A stretch of DNA of 64,000 nt. Origin: Streptomyces ochraceiscleroticus (GTDB lineage: Bacteria > Actinomycetota > Actinomycetes > Streptomycetales > Streptomycetaceae). Position 1 is the stretch's first letter. Every line of letters starts with the position of its first letter. The DNA is taken from the NCBI RefSeq assembly GCF_000720485.1, contig NZ_JOAX01000010.1, positions 62,001 to 126,000 of the forward strand, given 5' to 3'. The notes beneath the pieces were generated by a model that searched no databases, was not told the DNA's origin, and saw only the letters and a program-made list of their open reading frames with translations. Made by a program: the position numbers and the translations under genes. This document shows, one piece after another, positions 46,820 to 55,564 of this stretch.

Positions 46820-48898
46820 TCAGCCCGCCAGCTCCTCCGGAAGCGGCGCCGCGTGCACGACCGTCAGCCCGGACACCGCACGCGTGAGGCAGACGTACAG
46901 GCGGCGCAGCCCGGTCCGGTGGTCCGGCTCGGCGTCCACGAGCGCCGCCGGCTCGTCCAGTACCACGTAGTCGTACTCCAGACCCTTCGCGAGCGTGGCG
47001 GGCACGAGAGTGAGCCGGGCGTCCGCCGAGGTCTCCTCGCCGGGGTCGAGCGTGGCCAGCCCGGCTGCGGCCAGTGCCTCGCGCAGCGCCGGGAGGCGCG
47101 GCTCCGCGGCGATCAGACCGATGGAGCCCTCCTTGGCCAGCGCGTCGCGGCAGGCGGTGATCACCGCCTCGTCGAGCGCGTCCGCCGCCGTCGGGCGGAT
47201 CTCGAAGTCGCCCGGGGACTCACGGATCGACGTCGCCTCGGAGAGGTCCGGCGCGATGGCCGGAAGCAGCCGTGAGGCGTACGCGATGACCTCACGCGGC
47301 ACACGGAATCCCTGGGTCAGCTCCTCGACCACGGCGCCCGGCTTGCCCAGATGGGCCAGCGCCTCCTCCCACGTGTCCGTCGACCACGGGGTCGTGCCCT
47401 GGGCGATGTCGCCCAGTACGGTCGCCGAGCCCGTCGAGCAGCGGCGGCCCACCGCCCGGTACTGCATGGGGGAGAGGTCCTGGGCCTCGTCCAGCACCAC
47501 ATGGCCGAGCGAGTGCGTGCGCTCCACCAGGTCGTGCGCCTCGTCGATGAGGACGGCGTCGGCGGCGGACCACTTGGCGCTGCGGACGCTGCGGGCCGGC
47601 CGGGTCCACAGGATCGTCTTCTGCTCCTCGTCGGTGAGGACGCCGTCGGCGTGCTCGGCCAGGAAGTCCGCGTCGGACAGCAGCCGCAGGACCAGCTTCG
47701 CCGGGTCGACCGGCGGCCAGACCGCCTTGACGGTCGCCTTCACCGCGGCGTTACGGGCGACCGCGTCCTGCACCCGGTCGTCGGGCGCCTCACCCGCCCG
47801 CTCCATCTGGACGAGCACGGCGTGCGCGATGCGCTGCGGCAGCGCATCGCGTGCCGCGCCGTAGCGGATGCCCCGGTCCAGCAACTGCTGGACGATCTCC
47901 GCCAGTTCGTACGCGGGGACGCGCCAGCGGCGGGAGCCGCGGACCACCACGCACGCCTCGGTGGGCATCGTGACGTGGGAGCGCACGGCGCGGCGCAGCA
48001 CCTCCGCCAGCCGCGCGTCGCCCTTCACGGTCGCGGCCGCGGCGTCGTCCGTACCGCGTACCTCCACGTGCGCCACGAGGTCATCGACCGTGGCCTGCTT
48101 GACCTCCAGCTCGCCCAGCGCGGGCAGCACCTGCTCGATGTAGTGCAGAAAGGACTTGTTGGGACCGATGACCAGAGTGCCGGCGCGGGCCAGCTTCTCG
48201 CGGTGCGCGTAGAGGAGGTACGCGACCCGGTGCAGGCCCACGGCGGTCTTGCCCGTGCCGGGCGCCCCCTGGACGCAGACGGTGCCGCCGATCCCGGCCC
48301 GGACGATCTCGTCCTGCTCGGGCTGGATGGTGGCCACGATGTCGCGCATCGGGCCCACGCGCGGCCGCTCGATCTCCGTCTGGAGCAGCTTGCTGGCGTG
48401 CTCCGCCTCCGCCGGATCGGTGAGGTGCTCGTCCTCGTACGCGGTCAGTTCGCCGCCGGTGTACCCGAAGCGGCGGCGCAGCCGCAGGTCCATCGGGTCC
48501 TTCTTGGACGCCCGGTAAAAGGGCTGGGAGACGGGCGCGCGCCAGTCGATGACCATGGGGTCGCCGTCGGCGTCGTGGACGTGCCGCCGCCCGATGTAGA
48601 AGTCCTCCCCCTCGGCGCCCTCCGCGAGGTCGACGCCGGGCGCGTGGAGGTAATCGAGGCGGCCGAAGAAGAGCGGGGTGTGGGAGAGGTCGGCGAGCGC
48701 CTTGATACGGGCGTCGATCTCGCCCTGCAGGATCTGGGCGTTGACCCAGTTCGCGGTGACGTCCTTGATGTTCAGCGCCTCGGCGTCCGCGCGCATGGCG
48801 CGGAGCGCGGCGCGGGAGGCGGCGAGGTGCGCACGTTCGTGTGCGAGGGGGTCGTCCTGGTCGTGCTTTTCCTTCTGGTCAGGGGCGTGCGAGGGCAC
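46820..48898 (-). CDS. HelD-like RNA polymerase-associated UvrD-type ATPase
   Basis: A 692-residue superfamily-1 ATPase of the HelD/HelR class, which binds RNA polymerase and dislodges it from DNA or from rifamycins. It has an N-terminal coiled-coil-like arm (HERAHLAASRAALRAMRADAEALNIKDVTANWVNAQILQGEIDARIKAL), FFGRLDY and YIGRRHVHDADGDPMVIDWRAPVSQPFYRAS, Walker A QGAPGTGKTAVGLHR (about 228), Walker B DEAQDLSPMQYR, and the C-terminal SF1 motif LAKGLEYDYVVLDEP. The GTG at 48898 was chosen because GGAGG lies 9 bases upstream. I see no rifamycin-associated element in the 263-base gap upstream. Confidence 0.88.
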   Translation of the reverse strand: MPSHAPDQKEKHDQDDPLAHERAHLAASRAALRAMRADAEALNIKDVTANWVNAQILQGEIDARIKALADLSHTPLFFGRLDYLHAPGVDLAEGAEGEDFYIGRRHVHDADGDPMVIDWRAPVSQPFYRASKKDPMDLRLRRRFGYTGGELTAYEDEHLTDPAEAEHASKLLQTEIERPRVGPMRDIVATIQPEQDEIVRAGIGGTVCVQGAPGTGKTAVGLHRVAYLLYAHREKLARAGTLVIGPNKSFLHYIEQVLPALGELEVKQATVDDLVAHVEVRGTDDAAAATVKGDARLAEVLRRAVRSHVTMPTEACVVVRGSRRWRVPAYELAEIVQQLLDRGIRYGAARDALPQRIAHAVLVQMERAGEAPDDRVQDAVARNAAVKATVKAVWPPVDPAKLVLRLLSDADFLAEHADGVLTDEEQKTILWTRPARSVRSAKWSAADAVLIDEAHDLVERTHSLGHVVLDEAQDLSPMQYRAVGRRCSTGSATVLGDIAQGTTPWSTDTWEEALAHLGKPGAVVEELTQGFRVPREVIAYASRLLPAIAPDLSEATSIRESPGDFEIRPTAADALDEAVITACRDALAKEGSIGLIAAEPRLPALREALAAAGLATLDPGEETSADARLTLVPATLAKGLEYDYVVLDEPAALVDAEPDHRTGLRRLYVCLTRAVSGLTVVHAAPLPEELAG

Positions 48899-49161
48899 GG
48901 CTTCGCCTCCGGGGAGCTGCGGTGGTCTGGGTGGCCGGCCGGTTTCCGTCCGGCGGGCGGCGCTCCGCGACGAGGGTCGGCGGGAGGCGGGCAGACGCGC
49001 GATTGTAGCCAGCACGCAGTGGCGGCGCGACCGAATTAAATAGGGCCCGAATCCCTTAGGGGTGGGCCGCAGGACGGTGCTTCCAGGGCCGTACTCCCGG
49101 CGACACGCGGATCGGTCGTTGGTCGGATGTGCGGCGACCGGGTGAATTCCATCATGGAGGC

Positions 49162-49389
49162 ATGGACAGCCGAGAGATGAACAGCCAGATGAATGCGCCA
49201 CCCGAACCGAAAACGGCGGCCCGTGCCCGGCAGGGTGCCAGCGCCGTGGCCCACGACCCGGCACACCGGCACCCCGTGGGCAGCGCCCTGCGGGCCGTGA
49301 AGGTCTTCGCGGGTACTGCCTTCAGTGTCGCCGTACTGGGCGAATACGCCGACGACAGATCTCCGATCACCACCCGGCCCGAGGAATGA
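49162..49389 (+). CDS. Small conserved hypothetical protein
   Basis: A 75-residue protein whose second half is strikingly conserved-looking: ARARQGASAVAHDPAHRHPVGSALRAVKVFAGTAFSVAVLGEYADDRSPITTRPEE. A weak hydrophobic stretch (VKVFAGTAFSVAVLG) may touch the membrane. GGAGG precedes the ATG at 49162 by only one base, so the real start may be the ATG at 49177 or 49189. Function unknown. It is divergent from the HelD-like gene. Confidence 0.6.
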   Translation: MDSREMNSQMNAPPEPKTAARARQGASAVAHDPAHRHPVGSALRAVKVFAGTAFSVAVLGEYADDRSPITTRPEE

Positions 49390-49501
49390 CATCCGGACGT
49401 CCGGAAAGCGTCACGAAACTTCCTGTGTGATCGATTAACGTCGCTGTAAAGGCTGTAAAGACTGTGCAAGCCGCATATGGCGACAAGGAGGGGTCACCCG
49501 C

Positions 49502-50845
49502 GTGTCTGCCGCCGACGGGAAGCCGATCCAGCGGACAACGCCCCTCGTGGGCAGGCCACGCACCACCCGGGAGCTGCCGGACGGACCGGCAGACCGCAGT
49601 ACGGCGCCGCACCCCCGCCGTACTCTCCCCCGCCACACGCTCCCCGCGGCAGCGCTGCTCGCGGTGTCCGTGGCCGCGCTCGGCGTCGTACACCTCTTCG
49701 TACCGATGCCCACCTCCGACATACTCGTCTACCGGGCGATGGGCGATTCCGTCCTGACCGGCGGCGACCTCTACGGCTTCACGGTCACCGAGTGGCACCT
49801 CCCGGCGACCTACCCGCCCTTTGCCGCCGTACTGTTCGTGCCGCTGGCGCGGATCTCCCCCGGCGTGCTGGAGTTCGCCTCGGTACTCGTCAACGTCGCG
49901 CTGCTCGCCCTGCTGATCCACTTCTCCGCGCGGCTCGCCGGGCTGCGCGCCACCCACCGCGTGCCCTCGCTGCTCGTCGCCACCGCGCTCGCCATCTGGC
50001 TGGAGCCGGTGTACCAGACGATCGTCTTCGGGCAGATCAACCTGGCCCTGACCTGCCTCGTCCTGTGGGACCTCACCCGCCCGGACGGCGCGCGCGGCAA
50101 GGGCCTGGCCATCGGCATCGCCGCCGGCATCAAGCTCACCCCCGCGCTCTTCGCCGTGTATCTGCTGCTCACCGGGCGGGTACGGGCCGCGCTGGTCTCG
50201 CTCGCCGGATTCGCCGGCACGGTCCTGCTCGGCATCGTCGCGCTGCCCGGCGCCAGCGTCGAGTTCTGGACCGAGCGGCTCTACGAGACGGGGCGGGTCG
50301 GCGAGGCGTGGATCGTCGACAACCAGTCGCTCCAGGGACTCCTCGCGCGCCTGCTCCACACGACGCACCCGGGCGTCGTCTGGCTGGCCGGCGCCCTGCT
50401 GACGGCCGCGGTCGGGATGGCGGCGGCCCGCCGGACGGGCCTGGTCGCCGGCCGGGAGGCGTGGGGCGTGCTGTGCACGGCGCTCACCGCGCTGCTCGTC
50501 TCGCCGATCAGCTGGTCCCACCACTGGGTCTGGTGCGTGCCGCTGCTCGCCGTACTGGCCACGCACATCCGCCGGGACGCGTGGCGGCGCGCCATATGGG
50601 TCGCGCTGGCCGTGCTCTTCACCGCCCGCACGATGTGGCTCGTGCCGCACAAGGGCGACCTGGACCTGGTACTCCCGTGGTGGCAACAGCCACTGGCCGC
50701 GCCGTACCCCCTGCTCGGCGCGGCCCTCCTGCTCGCGGCGCTCTTCTGGCGCGGGGGCGTACTGACCGGGGTCGCGGCGGGCGCGCTGACCCGGCCGGGG
50801 GCGGCGGGGCGGGAGTCGGTACCGGCACCCAGGGCGCCGAGCTAG
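49502..50845 (+). CDS. GT87-family (DUF2029) polyprenyl-sugar mannosyltransferase-like membrane protein
   Basis: A 447-residue membrane protein with about ten helices. The GT-C hallmark is SDILVYRAMGDSVLTGGDLYGF (catalytic Asp in the first outside loop), then LPATYPPFAAVLFVPLARI, FGQINLALTCLVLWD and GIAAGIKLTPALF, and VDNQSLQGLLARLLH, all typical for GT87/DUF2029. Mycobacterial relatives use polyprenyl-phosphomannose to build arabinomannan side chains, so an envelope or secreted glycan is the likely product. The GTG at 49502 has AGGAGGGG 9 bases before it. Its stop lies within a degenerate tandem duplication. Confidence 0.88.
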   Translation: MSAADGKPIQRTTPLVGRPRTTRELPDGPADRSTAPHPRRTLPRHTLPAAALLAVSVAALGVVHLFVPMPTSDILVYRAMGDSVLTGGDLYGFTVTEWHLPATYPPFAAVLFVPLARISPGVLEFASVLVNVALLALLIHFSARLAGLRATHRVPSLLVATALAIWLEPVYQTIVFGQINLALTCLVLWDLTRPDGARGKGLAIGIAAGIKLTPALFAVYLLLTGRVRAALVSLAGFAGTVLLGIVALPGASVEFWTERLYETGRVGEAWIVDNQSLQGLLARLLHTTHPGVVWLAGALLTAAVGMAAARRTGLVAGREAWGVLCTALTALLVSPISWSHHWVWCVPLLAVLATHIRRDAWRRAIWVALAVLFTARTMWLVPHKGDLDLVLPWWQQPLAAPYPLLGAALLLAALFWRGGVLTGVAAGALTRPGAAGRESVPAPRAPS

Positions 50846-50905
50846 GGGTACGGGAGTCCGTACCGGGACCCGGTCACCGCGCTGGGCCACGGTCGCCGAG
50901 CTGGG
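50810..50905 (+). repeat. Degenerate tandem duplication across the GT87 stop codon
   Basis: CGGGAGTCGGTACCGGCACC (from 50810) recurs as CGGGAGTCCGTACCGGGACC (from 50851), offset 41. The tail GGCGCCGAGCTAGG holds the TAG stop, and a further partial copy GGTCGCCGAGCTGGG lies at 50891. The repeated copies do not keep the stop. Confidence 0.65.
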
Positions 50906-50970
50906 CGCAGCCGGGCGTCGTAGCCAGGCTGACCGTTTCGCCTTGCTTCTCCCCCATGGGGGTGCAAAAA

Positions 50971-51000
50971 GGTCCCCTTCTCAACACAGTACTGGGGACC
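50971..51000. terminator. Hairpin between GT87 gene and XPB gene
   Basis: GGTCCCC (50971-50977) and GGGGACC (50994-51000) can pair around a 16-base loop, next to a CCCCCATGGGGG palindrome at 50951. It lies between convergent genes and probably ends both transcripts. Confidence 0.5.
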
Positions 51001-51042
51001 ACTGACAGCGCTGGGGCCACCGACACCGCAGCCCCCCGCCCC

Positions 51043-52692
51043 TCACGCCCCCTCGTCCGCCAGCAGTTCGTGCGCGTCCACGATGCGGTACGCGTAGCCC
51101 TGTTCGGCCAGGAAGCGCTGGCGGTGGGCGGCGAAGTCCTGGTCGATGGTGTCGCGCGCGACGACCGAGTAGAAGCGCGCCTCGTGGCCGTCCGCCTTCG
51201 GGCGGAGCACCCGGCCGAGCCGCTGCGCCTCCTCCTGACGCGAGCCGAACGTGCCGGACACCTGGATCGCGACCGTCGCCTCCGGCAGGTCGATCGAGAA
51301 GTTCGCGACCTTGGAGACGACCAGCACGGACAGCTCGCCCTCGCGGAACGCGTTGAAGAGCTTCTCGCGCTGCGCGTTGCTGGTGTCGCCCTTGATGACC
51401 GGCGCGTCCAGGTGCTCGCCCAGCTCGTCGAGCTGGTCGATGTACTGGCCGATCACCAGCGTCTGCTCGCCCGCGTGCCGGCGCACCAGCGCCTCGGTCA
51501 CCCGCTGCTTGGACGCCGTCGTGGCGCAGAAGCGGTACTTCTCGTCGCTCTCCGCCGTGGCGTACGCCAGCCGCTCCGAGTCGGTCAGATTGACCCGGAC
51601 CTCGACGCAGTCGGCGGGCGCGATGTAGCCCTGCGCCTCGATCTCCTTCCACGGCGCGTCGAACCGCTTCGGGCCGATGAGCGAGAAGACGTCGGACTCC
51701 CGGCCGTCCTCCCGGACCAGCGTCGCGGTCAGCCCGAGCCGCCGCCGGGCCTGCAGGTCGGCGGTGAACTTGAAGACCGGCGCGGGCAGCAGGTGCACCT
51801 CGTCGTAGACGACCAGGCCCCAGTCGCGGGAGTCGAAGAGCTCCAGATGCGGGTAGACGCCCTTCCGCTTGGTCGTCAGCACCTGGTACGTCGCGATGGT
51901 GACCGGCCGGATCTCCTTCTTCGTACCGCTGTACTCGCCGATCTCGTCCTCGGTCAGCGACGTGCGCTTGACCAGCTCGTGCTTCCACTGGCGCGCGGAC
52001 ACCGTGTTCGTCACGAGGATCAGCGTGGTCGCCTTGGCCTCGGCCATCGCACCGGCCCCGACCAGCGTCTTTCCCGCGCCACAGGGCAGGACGACGACGC
52101 CCGAGCCGCCGTGCCAGAAGTTCTCGACGGCCTGCTGCTGGTACGGCCGCAGCGACCAGCCGTCCTCCGCCAGCTCGATCGGATGCGCCTCGCCGTCCAC
52201 GTAACCGGCCAGGTCCTCGGCCGGCCAGCCCAGCTTCAGCAGCGTCTGCTTGATCTGCCCGCGCTCGGAGGGGTGCACCGCGACCGTGTCCGGGTCGATC
52301 CGGGCGCCGACCAGCGGCTGCACCTTCTTCGACCGCAGGATCTCCTCCAGCACCGGGCGGTCGGTGGTGGTGAGCACCAGGCCGTGCGCGGGGTGCTTGG
52401 AGAGCGTGAGGCGGCCGTACCGGGACATCGTCTCGGCGATGTCGACGAGCAGCGCGTGCGGGACCGGGTAGCGCGAGTACGCCACCAGCGCGTCCACGAC
52501 CTGCTCCGCGTCATGGCCCGCGGCCCGCGCGTTCCACAGGCCGAGCGGCGTCACCCGGTAGGTGTGGATGTGCTCAGGGGCGCGCTCCAGCTCCGCGAAG
52601 GGGGCGATGACCTGGCGGCAGGCGTCCGCCTGCTCGTGGTCCACCTCCAGCAGCAGCGTCTTGTCGCTCTGGACGATGAGAGGTCCGTTCAC
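51043..52692 (-). CDS. XPB/Ssl2-type DNA repair helicase
   Basis: A 549-residue superfamily-2 helicase of the bacterial XPB class. Residues 1-165 are the XPB damage-recognition-like region. Then come motif I VVVLPCGAGKTLVGAGAMA, motif II VYDEVHLLP (DEVH), motif III GLTATLVRED, the R-E-D triad, and the C-terminal motifs VIGQYIDQLDELGEHL and ATVAIQVSGTFGSRQEEAQRLGRVLRPK (motif VI). It unwinds 3'-5' in nucleotide excision repair or transcription. The GTG at 52692 (VNGPLIVQSDKTLLLEV) is the family start. The gene upstream encodes its usual actinobacterial neighbour, 147 bases away. Confidence 0.93.
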   Translation of the reverse strand: MNGPLIVQSDKTLLLEVDHEQADACRQVIAPFAELERAPEHIHTYRVTPLGLWNARAAGHDAEQVVDALVAYSRYPVPHALLVDIAETMSRYGRLTLSKHPAHGLVLTTTDRPVLEEILRSKKVQPLVGARIDPDTVAVHPSERGQIKQTLLKLGWPAEDLAGYVDGEAHPIELAEDGWSLRPYQQQAVENFWHGGSGVVVLPCGAGKTLVGAGAMAEAKATTLILVTNTVSARQWKHELVKRTSLTEDEIGEYSGTKKEIRPVTIATYQVLTTKRKGVYPHLELFDSRDWGLVVYDEVHLLPAPVFKFTADLQARRRLGLTATLVREDGRESDVFSLIGPKRFDAPWKEIEAQGYIAPADCVEVRVNLTDSERLAYATAESDEKYRFCATTASKQRVTEALVRRHAGEQTLVIGQYIDQLDELGEHLDAPVIKGDTSNAQREKLFNAFREGELSVLVVSKVANFSIDLPEATVAIQVSGTFGSRQEEAQRLGRVLRPKADGHEARFYSVVARDTIDQDFAAHRQRFLAEQGYAYRIVDAHELLADEGA

Positions 52693-52839
52693 GCGCCTCG
52701 CCTTTCGCTTCACCTGCGGACGGCCGGCGTCGCCGCACGGCCCGGCCGTTCGTACGGCCAAACGTCCAGTGTGCCGCATCGCGGCGAAAGGGGGGCCTGC
52801 GTCCACGGAGCGCGCCCCCCGGGCCGGGCCGGGATGGGC

Positions 52840-55395
52840 TCAGGACGCTGCGTCGTCGGCGAGCTCGGAGACGCCTGTGATGCGGTGCAGGGGGTACGTG
52901 CGGACCTCGTCGGCGGTGTGGTCGTACGCCGTCACGAAGCCGCCCTCGACCCGGACCGGGGCGATGACGCGCTGGCTGGCAGCGCCGTCGGCGTTGACGT
53001 AGCCGATCCACAGGGCCGAGTTGGTCAGCGCGGCGGCCTGCACGGTGGCGAGCGTCTCGGCGGACGTCGTACGGGGCAGCCGGCCCGGCGCGGGCGCCGC
53101 GGCCTCCGGGCCCGGCTTGCGCTCGGCCGTGGCCGCGAGGTCGCCCGCGCGGATGGCCCGCACGGCGGCCTCCAGCAGCGTCGTGTCGGGGGCCGGCGGG
53201 CCGTCGGGGACCGGGGCCGGGGCGGTGCGCGGCGGGGTGCGGTGGGCGTCGGCGCGGGCGATCACCACATCGCCCTCGGCGGACTCCGCGGCCGGCGCGT
53301 ACCCCATTGCGCGCAGGCCCTCCAGCAGCGCGTCCGGGGCCGCCTGCGCGGCCAGCACGGTCGGCGCGAGGCGGCGCAGCCGCAGCCCGTCGGCGCGCCG
53401 GTCGGCCATGATCTCGTTCAGCAGCGCGTCGTCGTCGCAGCGGACGTACGCGGAGGCCGCGCCGATCCGCAGCACCCCGTGTCTGCGCGCCACGTCGTCG
53501 ATCAGGTAGGCGAGCGGCTGCGGTACGGGCGTACGGGAGTGCGCCGCGAGGAAGGACTGGATGTCCGCGGCCGAGCGGCCGGCGTCCAGCCCGCGGCGCA
53601 CCGAGCCGGGCGTGAAGCGGTACACCGTGGCGCCGCCCTTGGACTCCACGTCGGCCAGCAGTTCGAGCGCGTCGGCGAGCGGGCGCTCCAGGGGGCCGGG
53701 GGCGACGGCGGTCAGGTCGGCCTGGAGGAGGACGTGGTCCAGGGGGGTGGGCAGCAGCGGGGCGAGGGCAGCGGCGGTGGCCCGGTGAGCATGGGCGGGG
53801 TCGGCGTCCGGTGCCGCGTTCAGGAGCGCGCGGGTGTGGCCCGCCAGGGCGCCGCGGCCGGTGAGGCCGAGCAGCTCGGCCTCGTGGAGGGACCACAGGG
53901 CGATACGGGAGCGGAGGTCCTGCGGGGCGGCGTGTGCCGCGTGTGCCGCGTTCTGTGCCGCGTTGTGGTCGGGCGCGTGGCCGTTCTCCGGGGCGGCGTC
54001 GGGGGTGGCCTGCGCGGCGCCTCGGAGCGGCCGTTCCCAGCGCAGCCGGGCCAGTACGGCGTCCTGGGGCACGGCCGTGCCCGGCGGGAGGCCGCCGAGC
54101 AGCGCGAGGACCCGCCGCCGTACCTCCGGAGCGGGCGAGCGGTCCAGATGCGGGCCGAGCGCGGCCAGGGTGCGGCCCTTGGCGTCCGCGGTGCCGACCA
54201 GGCCGGCCGTACGGGTCGCGGCCAGCCAGGCGGCGGCCAGCCGTACCCAGCGCTCCTCGGCGGGGAGCTGCCGCCAGTCCTCGGCGGCGGGCGTGGGCGC
54301 GTACCGCTCGTCGGCCTCGCCGTCCGAGGCGATCAGCCCCGCCGCGTACGCCAGCTCCAGCCAGAACGCGGCGGTATGCACCCCGGTGTCCAGGGCCGTG
54401 GCGGTCCGCTTCAGGTCGCGGACGCTCAGGCCGCCGGCGCGCAGGACGGGCGGGCCGCCGAGGTCCCACTCCTTGAGCAGCTCGTCGATGGTGGCCAGCG
54501 CGGTGAACGCCTGGCCGGCCGCCGTACGGTCCACCATCTCCGGGTCGCGCGCGGTGGCCGACGCGAGGGCGGGCGGCTCCGGCTCCGGCGCCCGGTGCGC
54601 GCGCCCGGCGCGCAGATGCAGGGCGGCTTCCCGGGGGAGCACGACATTGCGCGCGCCCACCGGGAGCAGCACGCCGCGGTCCAGCAGCCAGCGCAGGTGC
54701 GGCGCGGGCTGCGCGGTCACCGCGCCGTACGGCGGGCCCCAGACGAGCCTGTCCAGTACGGCGTGGGACTCGGCCGGCGCGTCGTCGAGCAGCGCCGCCA
54801 TGGCCTCCCGGTCCTCGAAGAGCGAGGTCAGCGCGGCGACGGCGGTGACCGGGTCGGGCGTGGTGGGCAGCCCGGCGGCCGTCACGATCTCCTGGAGGCG
54901 ACCGGGCGACATGCCGGCGGCGGCCTCGGCGACGGTGGGGCCGAGGCCGGTGGGGGAGGGACGGGTGGCGCTCGGGGTGAGCAGTTCACGGGCGGTGCGG
55001 ACGAGCCGGAGGCGGTCGTCGGGACCCCACACCAGGGCCTGCGCGCGGAGCGCCGCCAAGGCGTCCGGGAGGCGGCCGCGGACGGCTGCCCGCAGCGCGG
55101 AGTCCGTACCGGATGCCTCCTCGTCGCCCGTCATCAGCCCGGCGAGCGTGTCGTACGGGCACGGGTCCGGGGCGACGGCCAGCGCCTCGGCCGTCTGCAG
55201 CGCGAAGGCGTCCAGCCGCTCCACGGCGCGGACCACGGAGGCGCGGGTGCCGGCCCGGGTGGCGAGCTGGGTGAGATCACTCGGGACCGGGTTGAGCAGG
55301 TCGGGGCGGGACCGCAGCAGAGCGGACAGGTCGTCGTCCGGCCGGTTGCGCAACTCCTCGGCCAGCGTGCGGGGGGACGGATGGCTGCCGCTCAT
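52840..55395 (-). CDS. Helicase-associated (XPB/Ssl2-like) domain protein
   Basis: An 851-residue protein found beside XPB in actinobacteria, annotated as a helicase C-terminal or XPB/Ssl2 helicase-associated domain protein. It has no Walker motifs. The N-terminal third is a set of wHTH-like helical repeats (LAEELRNRPDDDLSALLRSRPDLLNPVPSDLTQLATRAGTRASVVRAVERLD). The conserved middle is LLPTPLDHVLLQADLTAVAPGPLERPLADALELLADVESKGGATVYRFTPGSVRRGLDAGRSAADIQSFL. The end looks like a WYL-type barrel (ALWIGYVNADGAASQRVIAPVRVEGGFVTAYDHTADEVRTYPLHRI). It may recruit or regulate XPB. The start is the ATG at 55395. Confidence 0.85.
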   Translation of the reverse strand: MSGSHPSPRTLAEELRNRPDDDLSALLRSRPDLLNPVPSDLTQLATRAGTRASVVRAVERLDAFALQTAEALAVAPDPCPYDTLAGLMTGDEEASGTDSALRAAVRGRLPDALAALRAQALVWGPDDRLRLVRTARELLTPSATRPSPTGLGPTVAEAAAGMSPGRLQEIVTAAGLPTTPDPVTAVAALTSLFEDREAMAALLDDAPAESHAVLDRLVWGPPYGAVTAQPAPHLRWLLDRGVLLPVGARNVVLPREAALHLRAGRAHRAPEPEPPALASATARDPEMVDRTAAGQAFTALATIDELLKEWDLGGPPVLRAGGLSVRDLKRTATALDTGVHTAAFWLELAYAAGLIASDGEADERYAPTPAAEDWRQLPAEERWVRLAAAWLAATRTAGLVGTADAKGRTLAALGPHLDRSPAPEVRRRVLALLGGLPPGTAVPQDAVLARLRWERPLRGAAQATPDAAPENGHAPDHNAAQNAAHAAHAAPQDLRSRIALWSLHEAELLGLTGRGALAGHTRALLNAAPDADPAHAHRATAAALAPLLPTPLDHVLLQADLTAVAPGPLERPLADALELLADVESKGGATVYRFTPGSVRRGLDAGRSAADIQSFLAAHSRTPVPQPLAYLIDDVARRHGVLRIGAASAYVRCDDDALLNEIMADRRADGLRLRRLAPTVLAAQAAPDALLEGLRAMGYAPAAESAEGDVVIARADAHRTPPRTAPAPVPDGPPAPDTTLLEAAVRAIRAGDLAATAERKPGPEAAAPAPGRLPRTTSAETLATVQAAALTNSALWIGYVNADGAASQRVIAPVRVEGGFVTAYDHTADEVRTYPLHRITGVSELADDAAS

Positions 55396-55564
55396 TCGCC
55401 CCACGTTACCGCCTGAGCGCGGACGGGCCGACGGTCCCGGGCCCGGCACCGGTGTCCGGGACCTGTGGAAAACCGGCATCGGGCGCCTGTGGAAAAGCGC
55501 GGCATCCGCGGCGCGCGGGGGTACCGTCGGAGCGGCGGGAATCGGCCTGGCGCAGGGGTGTTCG

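Noticed and set aside
49477..55416. A 1979-residue open frame on the + strand
   Set aside because: It is antisense to the XPB helicase and its partner and overlaps GT87; its composition (Arg/Gly/Val-rich, no motifs) is that of a shadow frame in GC-rich DNA.
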